Source: Stereum hirsutum FP-91666 SS1
Taxonomy: Eukaryota; Basidiomycota; Agaricomycetes; Russulales; Stereaceae
Assembly (NCBI RefSeq): GCF_000264905.1
Contig: NW_006763142.1
Location: forward strand, 475,353-539,352
Direction: 5' to 3'
Length of the DNA stretch: 64,000 nt
The position numbers were made by a program, and so were the translations under genes. Under the pieces are notes generated by a model. That model was not told the DNA's origin and made no database searches. It worked only from the letters and a program-made list of their open reading frames with translations. How positions within the stretch are numbered: the stretch's first letter is position 1; the number at the start of each line of letters is the position of its first letter. Below are positions 25,156 to 36,076 of this stretch, piece by piece.

Positions 25156-26041
25156 TTACGCAGCCGTTTCGACATTAAACTCCTTTAACTTGTCTACCGT
25201 CATTTTCACCTGTTCCTCCATCGAGAGCTCTAACGGAATCCTTATGGTCCCCGCTTCCGGCTTACCACCCTCGCCTTCCAACGGATCTTCCAAAGTCTGC
25301 AATTGTGAGTCCAACATGGACGCCTTCATAAAATGATCCTTCCGCTTGTGCATCCTCTCCAACAACAAATCCCTCGCCCCATGCGGATGTACGAAAAAGG
25401 TTCTCAACGCAGGCGGCGCGGGATGCGGATGGTCGTTCTTCGTTGGCTCGTGGTCGTTGTGCGGCGACGGAGGATAGGAAGGATGTTCGTCCGATGGGGA
25501 GGGCTGACGAGCCGTCTCCAAGACTTCCTCGTGCGTCTGGTGGTCCTCCTCCAGTAATACCCTATCTCCCCGAAGAACCTCCCTGTAACTCTTCTTCAAC
25601 GCAGAGCAAGCCACGACAACACCCCTGCCTCTGCCAGCCTGCTTGTCTTCTTCAGAACCGTCCTTGTGCGGAGCGAGACCTTCGCGAACGATGCGACCGG
25701 CTTCGTCACGGACCTTGACGAGCCAAGGGGCGCGGTCCGCATCCGTAAGAGGGATTCCGGCTGTCATCTTGGCTCTATTGGCCGGCGGATGGATGTCGTC
25801 TGCGTCGATGAAAGGGAGATGGAGCGCTTCCGCGATGCCAGACCCAAGGGTGGATTTCCCACAGCCAGATACGCCCTATTAAACGAGAAACAAACAATTA
25901 GATAAAGAAACTATGACAGCAAATATAGTCCTGAATCAATTGAAGACACACCATCACGACGATGAGAATGGGAGAGGAAGACGTAGCATCGGAGGACGAG
26001 GTACCCTCAGGGTGTGTAACTTCCTCGACGTCGTCGGGCAT
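25156..26041 (-). CDS. Gluconokinase (GntK family)
   Basis: Phosphorylates D-gluconate to 6-phosphogluconate, feeding the pentose-phosphate pathway. Two exons: 30 residues ending SPILIVVM, then an intron, then a Walker A loop GVSGCGKSTLGSGIAEALHL, FIDADDIHPPANRAKM and GIPLTDADRAPWL, the family signature. VVVACSALKKSYREVLRGD and FFVHPHGARDLLLERM...HFMKASMLDSQLQTLE complete the fold. Compared with the compact bacterial enzyme (about 175 residues) this protein is about 270. The extra length comes from a Pro/His/Asp-rich insertion between the two conserved strands, plus shorter insertions (KDGSEEDKQAGRG). It is divergent from the SNARE gene, with 294 bp between start codons. No disruption seen. 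Confidence 0.92.
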
Positions 26042-26335
26042 GATATGTATGGGTGTCGCTGTAAAGCTCGACAGTGTGCTTCAAAGTATCCAGAAGATCG
26101 CTAGGATCGTAGACGATGATGGGAATGTAGACGAAGCTTTCTAAGAATCGATATACCGGACATTTCAACCTGGACGCTCCGTGTAAAGTCCGGCGAGGAG
26201 ACGTCACAGAGGAGACCACGGACAGACGGACCGGACCCGATGCTCCAAGTTAAGTAGCGATGGCCCTAACCCCATACTAGGGTCCACCTCATCACTTCTT
26301 GCGCTCACCTTCCAACTTACATTTATACGGCCTAA

Positions 26336-26790
26336 ATGTCTAGCTCTCGTTCACTCGAAGACACTTATGAGGCGCAGAACGACCAGAGACTGGATGAGTT
26401 ACACTCGAAGATTCGGACATTGCGGGGGGTGGGTGCTTCTTATTCACCGCGGTATGTTGGTATTTATGTTAGAAGGGCTAGGTAACAACGGACATATACG
26501 ATGATGCAGAACGGCAGAATCTTACACTTGATGAGACTGTGAGCTCTTGATTATTACCTCGTGTTGCATGGGCTGGAAATGCTGACCACGGTGCTGGTGC
26601 CCAGTCGAACTCCTTCACATCCTTCACATCTAGTCTCACTGCTTCTGCAAGCCGCATGACTCGCTCCTTCTCACCTGGGACGCTCACAATCATGCGAATA
26701 TCAGCTTATGTTGTGGGTTTCTTGATCGGAGTATGGCTTCTGAGAGGAATATTTGGATGGTGGTTCTCTGGAACGGAAACACCTGCTTAG
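26336..26790 (+). CDS. Bet1/Sft1-family Qc-SNARE
   Basis: A small tail-anchored SNARE of ER-Golgi or intra-Golgi traffic. Three short exons (26336-26428, 26482-26538, 26605-26790) give 111 residues with consistent phase. The SNARE helix runs from YEAQNDQRLDELHSKIRTL through VTTDIYDDAERQN to a LDETSNSF segment; the central Qc glutamine region is in QNDQRLDEL. A basic linker (SRMTRSFSPG) is followed by a single C-terminal membrane anchor (AYVVGFLIGVWLLRGIFGWW) and a six-residue tail, TETPA-stop. The family is clear, but Bet1 versus Sft1 cannot be decided by eye. The gene is easy to miss because no exon exceeds 62 codons. Confidence 0.88.
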
Positions 26791-27951
26791 GCACCACTCA
26801 AGTGCCTTGGTGAGCTTGAGGGTCAGCATGTTCGAGGTTGGGGTGCGCCTCATGTCTGAATCAGGTATGCCATTGCTCTATCGTGTCGCCTTCATGGAGT
26901 GCTGAGTTTACTCCGGCGTACCTGGGCAGGTTCTAGACAGATGCTTCGAATGCCAATCTGAGTGGCGATACCTCTTCACGTTTGAACGGACTATAAATCT
27001 GTAATATTGTTTATCTTCTCCCCTGATTTCATGGAACGTAATTGGGTCTTCCTCGTACGAGCTCTGCTAAGCCGTCTATGTGAGGACAAGCCATACCTTT
27101 TGAAGACGCCAACCGTCCTGTCATGCGAAGGAGATGCTATGCTTTCACGTTTGTCCACGCCCTCGTCAGTCCTCAATTCTATGCTTCTAGAGAAACGCTC
27201 ATAATTCTTTTATCCCACAGGTGTTATCGGACATTTTAGGCCACATCAAGAAAGTATGCTGGTCCTGTGAATTCTTAACGCAACAACAACATTCCGCGCA
27301 GTCGACGTGGTCGTAACTTACCTGCACGCACCCAACGTCAATGACCCCGTCGTGAGATCATGCCGCGTAATGAGACTACAATGGGCCACTTCTCATCTGT
27401 GGGCGCTCGAAATATACAATTGGCAGAACTGTGCTCTGACTCGGAATCTTTTGCGTTCGATACCATGACATTCTTGGACTGGATGCCAGCCTTCACCGTA
27501 AACAGGTACCGGCCGGCTTGCAACTTTATCGATTCACTCCTCTTGACCTCCATCCGAGGTAAGTACGTATCCTACAAAAGCGCCTCTGGACAAGTGATTC
27601 AGCAAACCTATTGCCTACCTCTTTTCGTATCAGATGCTTACAAGTATCCTAAGTGCACAGATCAACCCTTTGTCAAAGGTCTCATGGGCCAAGAGCACGC
27701 GTTGAACACTTGTAGCCCTGTGCTAATAATCGCAGAGTTTTGGCTGAAAACGGAAATTACCATCATCAAATCATTTATGTACGAAGGTCCCACATGCCTT
27801 GCCGTGGAGACACGTCTCCATTAGGCATGCGACCCTTAGACGGAAAGAGCCCTTATATATGCCCAGTCCTCCGCACATTTGTATCTCCATCCACAATTCC
27901 TCCCCAGCGTTATCAGATAACTCATCATCTCCACCTTCGATCTCACCATAC
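26791..27951. other. Intergenic with an unassigned 154-codon open frame
   Basis: Between the SNARE and rhodanese genes. A + strand open frame at 27360-27824 has no recognised domain, no transmembrane pattern and no splice partners, so I do not call it a gene. The right end contains the rhodanese promoter. Confidence 0.4.
27853..27860 (+). promoter_or_regulatory. TATA-like box of the rhodanese gene
   Basis: TTATATAT lies about 95 bases before the chosen ATG at 27952. That spacing supports this start over the in-frame ATG-like codons further upstream. Confidence 0.4.
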
Positions 27952-29541
27952 ATGCCTGCTCTCCCCAATATCCCTCCTGTCATTTCAGTCGCCGAGCTCT
28001 ACGCGCTCTTGGACAAATCCACCTCGGACTCTCCGCGTGTGATTCTCCTTGACGTCTCCATTGCCCTGCCGCCACACTCTGAGTATACTCAATACCTGGA
28101 ATCGCGTCTTCCTGGGGCGCGTTTTTTCAGTCTGAAGCGCTGGGGCAGTCAGCCTTACGATGCGTCGAGCAAGACCGGTCAAGGTGGGCCACGAATAGCT
28201 GACAAGTGGCGTGACCTTTGATGCTCGTCCTGCTTCATCTTTTAGAGTCCCAGGATAGCGCCCTTCAAGGATCTCCCAGCATAATGCTCCCTACTCCATC
28301 GAAGTTCTGCGCTGGAATGCGGTATCTGGGTATCAAGACAGGCGATCATATTGTTTGCTATGATACCATGGGCTTCTGGATGACGGCGAGAGGGGCGTGG
28401 ATGCTCAAGGTGCATTTTGTACTTTCTTCAGGCTGTCTTGAGTTGAAACTTCTTGAAACTGACGATATGTGGCGGTGACGCTACAGGTCTACGGACACGA
28501 GAACGTCTCCCTCTTGAACGGAGGCCTTCCAGCCTGGAAAGCAGCAGGTTACCCAACCGAGTCAGGACCTGTCCCAGCAGTCGAGCGGTCTGACTATCCT
28601 TATGCTTTGCCGGAGAAGAGTCTTATTAAAGGTATGATTAGCTGCGAGCTCCCTTGGTCCCTCATCTCTTACGATTATTCGCGGATCGCCACTAACGCTT
28701 TGATTCGTTCCATGCATAATTGAATTACGCAGAATACGAGGATTTGGAAGTCTTAAATAAGAACCCCGAACGACGTGTCTTGATAGACGCTCGTCCTCCG
28801 AATGAGTACACCGACGGCCATATGCCCCACTCAGTACCCCTTCCCTTCTTCGGACTTATGCGACTTCCGGATCCACCTGCTGCTGCTCACGACTCGGAGC
28901 AGAGTCAAAGTGTGAACGGGGAGGACTGGCTAGAGGCTAGCGAGAGAGCAATGAATGATAGACAAGGTGGCGCGAAGGGGAGAACATGGTTCGAATTACT
29001 TCCGCGTGAGGAGTGGGAGGCTGTTGTGAGGGGCGTTCTTGGAGACAATACGGTGACAGACTTGGTTGAGGGCAAGAATGAAGGGAGAGAGGTAGTGGTC
29101 ACGTGTGGTTGGGGTGTAAGTGTTCTCTTGCTTTGAATGCAACTATAAATTCTGCTAATTAATATTATTTAGATCTTGGCCTGCGGGCTCTGGCTCACAC
29201 TTGGCCAACTTGGCGTCCCTGTGTCCGTTTATGATGAAGTACGCTTGCGTATACTCCCTCTTATTTATCTTCGTATGCTGAATTGTACGGAACAGAGCTG
29301 GGAGGGGTATGAACTGCGCCCCGGGAATCCCATCATGAAAGGTGGCGTTGTGGCCCAGCCTCCTCAATATGAGGCCGTGCCAACTTCTCCTTCCTCCCAC
29401 GCACCCACAATCGGTTTGTCCGAGGTCGCCGCTGGAACTACCACGGGAAAATTGAGTTTCCAGGAGATTCAGATCAAGCTCGACGACTTAGAGGATGACG
29501 GCACGCCCGATGTTGGGGAGGTGTCCGCCAAGACGACGTAG
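27952..29541 (+). CDS. Tandem-domain rhodanese (thiosulfate/3-mercaptopyruvate sulfurtransferase)
   Basis: Transfers sulfane sulfur to cyanide or other acceptors via a cysteine persulfide. The first, inactive-type rhodanese repeat runs from VISVAELYALLD through PGARFFSLKRW, GIKTGDHIVCYDTMGFWMTA and NVSLLNGGLPAWKAAGYP. The second repeat has RRVLIDARPPNEYTDGHMPH, SVPLPFFGLM and the active loop VVVTCGWGILACGLWLTL, assembled across an intron after CGWG. The loop Cys matches the CGSG-type loop of mercaptopyruvate sulfurtransferases. The C-terminus carries a 70-residue Ser/Pro/Asp-rich extension after NPIMKGGVV. Six exons. The first intron border (about 28151-28245) is ambiguous, with two in-frame donors possible. 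A longer Arg/His-rich N-terminus upstream (from 27799) would resemble a mitochondrial presequence, but the TATA-like box argues for 27952. Confidence 0.88.
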
Positions 29542-29739
29542 ACATTTAGAAATATCGAACACGGTTGAAATCAGAAGAATTCTGACACTCGTGATTTGGT
29601 ACGGAGGTCACTAGATACATCGGCTCTCAACACAAATTCGGAGCTTTCATAACACTAATGAACACTGTACGCGCGCAGAACCTGCCACAGACCTCTCCAC
29701 AAACAAAGTATGAACGCGGACGCGCTGGTTCAGCCCTTC

Positions 29740-30144
29740 TTACGCTCCATCCAAAACGCCGAGCAGCACAACTCCTACGGCCGTCAGCATCGGCGCATAC
29801 CCCCAATGATTCCACTGCCCATTCCCGACTTGAGTCAGGCAAATCAAGCCATCCGCATACGCCACACCGCTCCCAGCGACCAAAATCCAACCTAACGCCT
29901 TCCGGTCTCCGAAGTACGCGACTGAGTAGATGGCCAGTCCCATGAAGATGTCTCTCACACCGTAAATGAACGTCAAGCCATCGATGAGAGCCTTGTTCGA
30001 AGTGGTAGCGAGGGCTTCGAATTCGAAGAATGTGAGGGCGTGGTCGGGGCGCAATATGGCGTTGATGCCGAATCCGACGAAGATAGTTGCGAAAGCGCTG
30101 GCGGCGATGAGGAGGGAGGGCGACTGGGATAATTTTCGACCCAT
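29740..30144 (-). CDS. DUF4267 family small integral membrane protein
   Basis: A 134-residue, single-exon, four-helix membrane protein. Hydrophobic stretches are LLIAASAFATIFVGFGIN, FIYGVRDIFMGLAIYSVAYF, ALGWILVAGSGVAYADGL and YAPMLTAVGVVLLGVLDG. The GVRDIFMG and G(K/R)ALG signatures match DUF4267, whose function is unknown. The start is set at 30144 (MGRKLSQ) because an ATG further upstream at 30162 would lie inside an inferred 5'-UTR intron ending CTCTCCAG just before the leader TAATACA. The neighbouring rhodanese converges on it, with about 200 bp between stop codons. Confidence 0.8.
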   Translation of the reverse strand: MGRKLSQSPSLLIAASAFATIFVGFGINAILRPDHALTFFEFEALATTSNKALIDGLTFIYGVRDIFMGLAIYSVAYFGDRKALGWILVAGSGVAYADGLICLTQVGNGQWNHWGYAPMLTAVGVVLLGVLDGA

Positions 30145-30151
30145 TGTATTA

Positions 30152-30352
30152 CTGGAGAGCATATGTGTATGTCAGTTGACCGATGCGTTTCGCAACATGC
30201 ATGTATATCCGAACCTCTCAGGCTGTTTTTGGGGCAGTATTGACTTGAGAACTTTTCAACAAAATAATGGTACCTCTGTACCTACGATAGATCAAGATCC
30301 GGTACTTTTGAGACCTAACGAAGAGACGAAATGAGCCGTATAAATGACTTAC
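30152..30352 (-). other. Probable 5'-UTR intron of the DUF4267 gene
   Basis: On the minus strand a GTAAGTCATT donor follows GCTCA at 30352, and a CTCTCCAG acceptor ends at 30152, eight bases before the ATG. Supported by sequence motifs only. Confidence 0.45.
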
Positions 30353-30415
30353 TGAGCTGAAGTGAGTCTTAAAGTTGATGGGGCTGAACAGGGGGTTTCA
30401 CGGAGGAAGGCTACG

Positions 30416-30424
30416 ATTTATATA
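30416..30424 (-). promoter_or_regulatory. TATA box upstream of the DUF4267 gene
   Basis: The minus strand reads CTATATAAAT, about 65 bases before the inferred 5'-UTR intron donor. It is a good TATA match, oriented toward the DUF4267 gene. Confidence 0.45.
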
Positions 30425-30712
30425 GGCAAAGCGTCGAGGCGCAAGAGTCAGCTTTTTATGTACTAACCGATGAGAATTGATGGCACATCTTCGCCGTGAT
30501 TTCTCACAGATTCCCACTCGAGTCATGGACGCTGCAGCATAGCATGATCGCGGCGGCCACCTCGCCACTCATATGAAGAAGTGCTCTGTGTCTCAGATTG
30601 GCGCTCACGTGGCTTGGCCCTGTTGTTTCCGACGATCGTTTCCTGATTCTTGACCACAGCCCAATCCCCAGAACCATCACAACTCATCCACAACTTTATT
30701 CAAATACATAAG

Positions 30713-33501
30713 ATGTCCAGACACAAACTAGTTGAGACTCTCGATAGTGCTCCAGGAATCGATGGGGAACTTGAAGGTCCTCGACGGTACGAGTTACATC
30801 CCCACGGAGTCAATGCTCACTCAGACCGTACTAGTCGTCATGTCTGAGCTGATCACCGCGAATTATAGGCACTCGGATTCTGGCACTCTGGCGGACCTTC
30901 TACAGGATCAGAACAAAGTCTTGCTCCAAATAGTCGAGACGCAAGGATAAGTCATAGGTACTTAACGCGAGGGGAGTGGTCTACTCGTAGCACATCGACT
31001 AATCCTTCGCTTCCAGGGTCTTTGGCAGCGATACAAGGTGTACTGTCCCGAATCGACAACAGTAAGGCTGCTGCTGGTGAGCATCACATTAAAATTTACT
31101 CCCCGACTCATATTAGAAGTCTGAACAATCCGATGAAAGATCACTCTTGGCAGCCGATACAGCAAATTTCGGCGACTTCCTCTAGTGGTTGGAATCCCTT
31201 GTATGACTCGATGATGCAGCAGACGATCATGCCTGCCGTCGATCGTTGGAAGAGTACCTTGGACACACTCTTGATCTTTGTAAGTGCTCGACGGTCTGCA
31301 TCTCAAGTACCGATCCTAATGTCCCCTCATTGTATAGATTGCACTATTCTCTGCTATCGTGACCACATTCTACATCCAGTCATCGAACGGCCTATCTCCA
31401 GACGCTGCTTTCGAAACTAACCAGCTACTTGCGACCCTTACAGATGTCGTCATACTTCTGAGTGGCATCAATTCCTCACAGCTTAGCCTTCCAGCTCCTG
31501 TTGCCTCCGAACCAGAGGCAAGCACTCTGCGCCTGAACTTTTACTGGTCAACATCTATAGTCCTCAGTGTAGGTTATCCCATGTCAGTTCCGGAAGGTTC
31601 GACCATTCACTCATCCATCTTTTAGATATCTGTTGCTTCCCTCGCGGTGGCGAGCCGAGGTTATCTGGCGTTATTCACCCGCTCTCGCTACAGGGAGACT
31701 TACAAGGAACTTGTTGATATTCGTAGACGATGGCAATATGCCAAGCGTCAGCTGGGGCCTTTGGTCAATGCTCTGCCCCAGTTTCTGATCATATTTGTGC
31801 TGTTTTTCCTCGCTGGCCTTTTAGACAGCATGACATCTGATTGGCTTTCAGCCTCCCCTCGCTCTGGTCTTTCTCTTGCTTCTGCGATCCTGGCTGCGAT
31901 CAATGTTGCGGCAGCAGGAGACATCATTATCTATACCTTCATCCATGGCTGCCTACATCCCTCGACCTCGCCTTTTCAGTCGACAGCGTCTCATTATGCA
32001 GAGATCTGTGGTCGACACCTGTCACGATTATACAGGTCTCTCATGAGTCGTCTACGCTCCATGATGGACGTCCTTCTGGCAGGGGCAGCATCATCTGAGA
32101 GAGCTGTTCATGAGGAATTACAGGCCTACTATACGAGTGTCCAAACCACACACGACGATGATTCTCTTGATTTAGCCGCTGCGGCCCTCCTGAATACACT
32201 CAAATTAAATCTTAAATTTTCTTCGTACCGTGGAGGAAGTCTTGTTCTGTCGGATCAGGCTGTGCAAACTTTGCATTTTCTCCTTTCCCCCAAGGCTAGT
32301 ATCCGAAATAATGTCACTGCTGCATTGTCAATCTGCCAAATTTACAGTTAGTTCATTGATTCACCTTCCAAGACTTAGATCTCACATATGATCCTGTTTT
32401 GTATGCGCAGATTATGGCGGGTTCTGGAGACTATGCGACAAGAGCACAATGGCCAGCGTTGTGGGAGTCCTGATATCAGCCGCTGAGCGATGTTCCGCGA
32501 CGACAACAGGGACAGACTGCTTCTCATTGCTATGGAACTCACACTTCTCGAACGCCATGGCATGCATCGTTGCAAATGACTGGGATGCGATAAAACATGA
32601 TTTTGCTGAAATAAATGGCACAATTCGACTCCTTCTAGCAGACTACCGTGATCTACTGCAGATAGAGGTTCCCTTACGTGAAAGTGTCGCTCACCACGCA
32701 CTCTCTGTTACCAAGGCAAAATTGCTCTCCGCCCTACCATTGTCAACTCCAGAGAGGGACTGGGATGTAGACGAGACAGCTTGGGACTTCGCGTGCGACA
32801 CTGTGTTAGCTCCTTTTGCTTCCGTGATTCAGGTGCAAACTCTGGTATCAGAGCATCTTAAACGGAGCGTGCAAGCGTTCATATCTTCAAAAGCTTTGGG
32901 TCGCAGTGATAGGCCTGTCATATACGCACTTGTTCGTTGGCTTAGTAAAACTCTGGGCACAAAGTTCGCTGTCCTTGTCATCCAGTCGATCGTTCATTGT
33001 CTAGAGAATGTGAGGGAACATCCTCAGATTCATCAGATTGATGTTCTGGATCAGCTGACTGTGTTTAAGGTGTCGCCCGATCCTGTCACGGTACAGGATG
33101 CACAACTTGTCATTCGAGAAGTCCTGAAATTAATGGCAGCCGCACGAAAAGCTTTGACCCCAGCACATCCCGAGTCACCTTGTTGTCAAGAAAAGTCGCA
33201 TTACTCATGTGACTTTTTCTGTTTCTACCGGCCATCCATTGTCAGGCTACTGGAGAAAGCTCGCTCTCTCGCTGTCAGCCTGCCACTCACTGACGCCAAC
33301 AGCCTCGAGATGGCACGGGAGGAGCTGTCTCTCACGTTGGCGCCAGTAATGGATTCCGAGGATCATGTAGGCCATCTCGCTGCTCGAGACCCAAGATGGC
33401 CCATCATAGGACGTATGACTACTCTCAACCATCGGAACGAAGTGAAGGCCCATCTTTTGGAAGAATTCAGGCCGTTCTTCATGCCGACACCGAGGGGGTA
33501 A
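30713..33501 (+). CDS. DUF6535 family membrane protein, copy A (early in-frame stop)
   Basis: One of three paralogues in the window. Exon 1 (30713-30786) and exon 2 (from 30869) join as ...GPR|RHSDSG, then SWQPIQQISATSSSGWNPL, DRWKSTLDTLLIF|IALFSAIVTTFYIQSS, LRLNFYWSTSIVLS|ISVASLAVASRGY, LPQFLIIFVLFFLAGLLDSM and IIIYTFIHGCLHPS. This gives about four membrane helices in the pattern of DUF6535. A soluble C-terminal part of about 450 residues follows (AAERCSATTTGTD, WDVDETAWDFACD, KVSPDP, HRNEVKAHLLEEF). The frame of exon 2 ends at TAA 30948-30950 (codon 52), where copies B and C continue to the splice site (copy C has GAA). All later exons and splice sites are intact. It is either a recent loss, an error, or a gene using an unseen splice. 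Function of the family is unknown. Confidence 0.75.
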
Positions 33502-36076
33502 TCTCGCGTAAGTTTATATTCCTCAGAGTCCGTCTTATCATTCTCCAGTCAACTAATGTACCAACTGTTGTGAAGTATAGTGTCTTCCAGCCTCCAGACT
33601 TCCTATCTCAATCGAGGTTGAGCCAGATGATTTCGGGAGGATCATCCGGGCCAAATGATGGTCTTTGAGGGAGGATCTATATTACGGACAAAGTGCCGAC
33701 CAGTCTGGGACAACCAGAAGCGCTGATGATGGGAATGGCTGCTGGGGTTGACGCAGGGCTGAAGTGGAGCTTATAGGGGGTTTCCATGAATAAAATTGAC
33801 CGAAAACAGCTCTCGACGACGAGAGAGATACTTCAGAGAACTGTAAGGATGAACATGCAAAATCAATCCGGTCTAGAGCTATCGCATAAGCTCCAAAGAG
33901 GAAAGTTAGGAGAAAATGCCGCACTAGCTCCTCGTCGTGCCCGATTCGACGTCGGCGTGAACAAGGCCAATTGCACACCTATGCCATAGAACAGAAAGAG
34001 TAATCCTAAATTCGCGGCGTCGTGAGCAAGGTCAATTCCATGGGTAACCGAGTTCACCGACCAGCAAGGATGAGAATCGGAGGAAATCGGTTCCTCGCCA
34101 TAAATACAGGCCTCAGCACGAAGACTCCTGATTGTGGGCAAAAGCCGTATGAGGATGTGGCGCAATTGTGGCGCTTCACTCTAAGTTCTTCGTGATGTCG
34201 GCACAAACGTCGCCCGAGGGGATCATTGAGTAAAGATGCACCGGCGGCGAACAATGTATTTCTGTTCATGATGCATGATGTTATGTTTGTGTGAGAAGAC
34301 CGAGGACGTGCGCTATGATAGACTTTACTGTGTGCCAGCCTATGCATGCCTCGGCACTGATCAGTACAAAAGATAGATTATACTGGCACACTTCCCTTCG
34401 GTTATCCCATAAGATCCCGAGCCCTTTGTGTCCACGAATGCACTGTATGAGAGATGAACGAAGTACATATCGCAAGACAATCGCGTCCAAAGTTTGAACG
34501 AGCGCGCGAGAGATGATATATAGCTCGGCGGATCTCATTTCCGTGAACCATCAACATTACAGTAGACTTTGCCACTGGGAACATGCTACAGACGCGGCGC
34601 CGCTGCGATGAGATCCCAATGCGCGGGATAAGCCTATATAGCTGGACTCCAGCGGCGCCGCGCTGCAACGTATGCAGATCCATTCCTAACCAAACTCAAC
34701 CGGAGGCGCCACACCACTGAGCATCAGGGAAAGATCTCAAGCTACACTGAACTTGGTAAGAGGGGGGCGGCGCCGCTGACTCGAGCTTATTGCTGTGCTA
34801 TGGCACGGGTGGCGGCGGAACAATGCAGAGAGGCCCAGGTATACATAATAGGTGCGGACCATGGGTGACCGCCACCCAACCATCATCGATATCATGGTCC
34901 AGGCATCTTCCCCACACACACTAAAGCCAGCCTCATCATCATCGAAGCGCGTACCAGCGCGTAGAACAAAGCCATCATGCGTGGCCAATGGTATAAACCC
35001 TTCATCATGCACACCCAGTTATGCCAGCCCCATGGCATCGCTTTCGCCATTGCAACCACCACGAACTATCACGGTCACAAACTTCAAATGCCCAGTACAC
35101 CTTTGCACACATGCTATTGCTGGACGTTATGTGGGGTCAGATTGCCCATGGGTGCAAAACCAGAGATGGAATGAAGACGGGGAGAGACGACGGAGGGACG
35201 ACGCTGCAGACCCAAAGCGAATGAGGGGGGGGCATTGAATAGAAGTCCGGTGCCGAGAGGGAAAGATGAGAGAGAGAGATGTACTGAACTGCATAATGGA
35301 TGCCAATAATTTCTGAAGGACTCTATATGATCGCGAGGTGAGACCCCAATCCTCGATTAGTTGCGTTCTTTTCACATACCTGTCTTTAGGAACCACTCAT
35401 CATAAACGGAATAAGGAGGGACGTATGCGTCCCGTGTACGCGTGTCGGGCAGTTTGGACAACCATAATTCGGTATGACAGCTTTGAGTATGAGTTGATGA
35501 TCTTTAGTAACAGGCCAAGAGATACATCGTGCAGAGGTGTGTGGCCAGCGCAATCTTGGTTTTCAAACGTCTACGACTAGTCGTCGTTGCAATCTGAGAA
35601 GCCAATCGTTGCAAGTCCCAGGTGTTGTATGAAGGGCCAAAGGATTTGGAAATAAAAACAATCCTCGAAGCTCGTCACTGTGCCAACAATGAACTTCAAG
35701 AGATCAGTTTTCCGGCCTGTAGCAGCGTTCTAGACTATCAAGCCGCATAAGAGACTTCATGAGCTGTGCGCTGATGCGTCAAAAAGGCAAGATTTACGAG
35801 AGAGGGTCAATGAATTCCGTGGATAGACTGTGGACAGATGTGGACAAGCGGCAAGCGGAATTCTTTTTGACTGAGAAAAAAATCGATTTTCCGTGAAATT
35901 TCAACGTCATCGCCAAATGTGGCGAGCTAGGGTGGGCCACAGGCTACAGCGGTCTCCTCTGTTCCGAACCACCACGACGAAGGCCGTCAATGCCAACGAC
36001 GACGGCGACAAAACCTCATTATACGTCAACCAAACAACACTGATATTCATTGGAATAAATAGGAGATGTCTTCAAT
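33502..36076. other. Intergenic, no gene recognised
   Basis: Between DUF6535 copy A and the K+ channel. A 128-codon + strand frame at 34852-35238 is basic and low-complexity near its end and has no domain. The stretch includes a cluster of GGCGCC palindromes, listed separately. Confidence 0.4.
34594..34776. repeat. Cluster of GCGGCGCCGC palindromes
   Basis: The 10-bp perfect palindrome GCGGCGCCGC occurs at 34594-34603, 34652-34661 and 34767-34776. A related GGCGCC core lies at 34705-34710, and a TATATA-like stretch near 34635 lies among them. Repeated palindromes are a typical arrangement of binding sites for a dimeric regulator, but no factor can be named. Confidence 0.6.

Noticed and set aside
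27360..27824. 154-codon + strand open frame
   Set aside because: No recognised motif, no membrane or signal pattern and no splice partners; its length is compatible with chance.
34852..35238. 128-codon + strand frame downstream of the palindrome cluster
   Set aside because: Low-complexity composition and no domain; the nearby TATA-like site alone is not enough.
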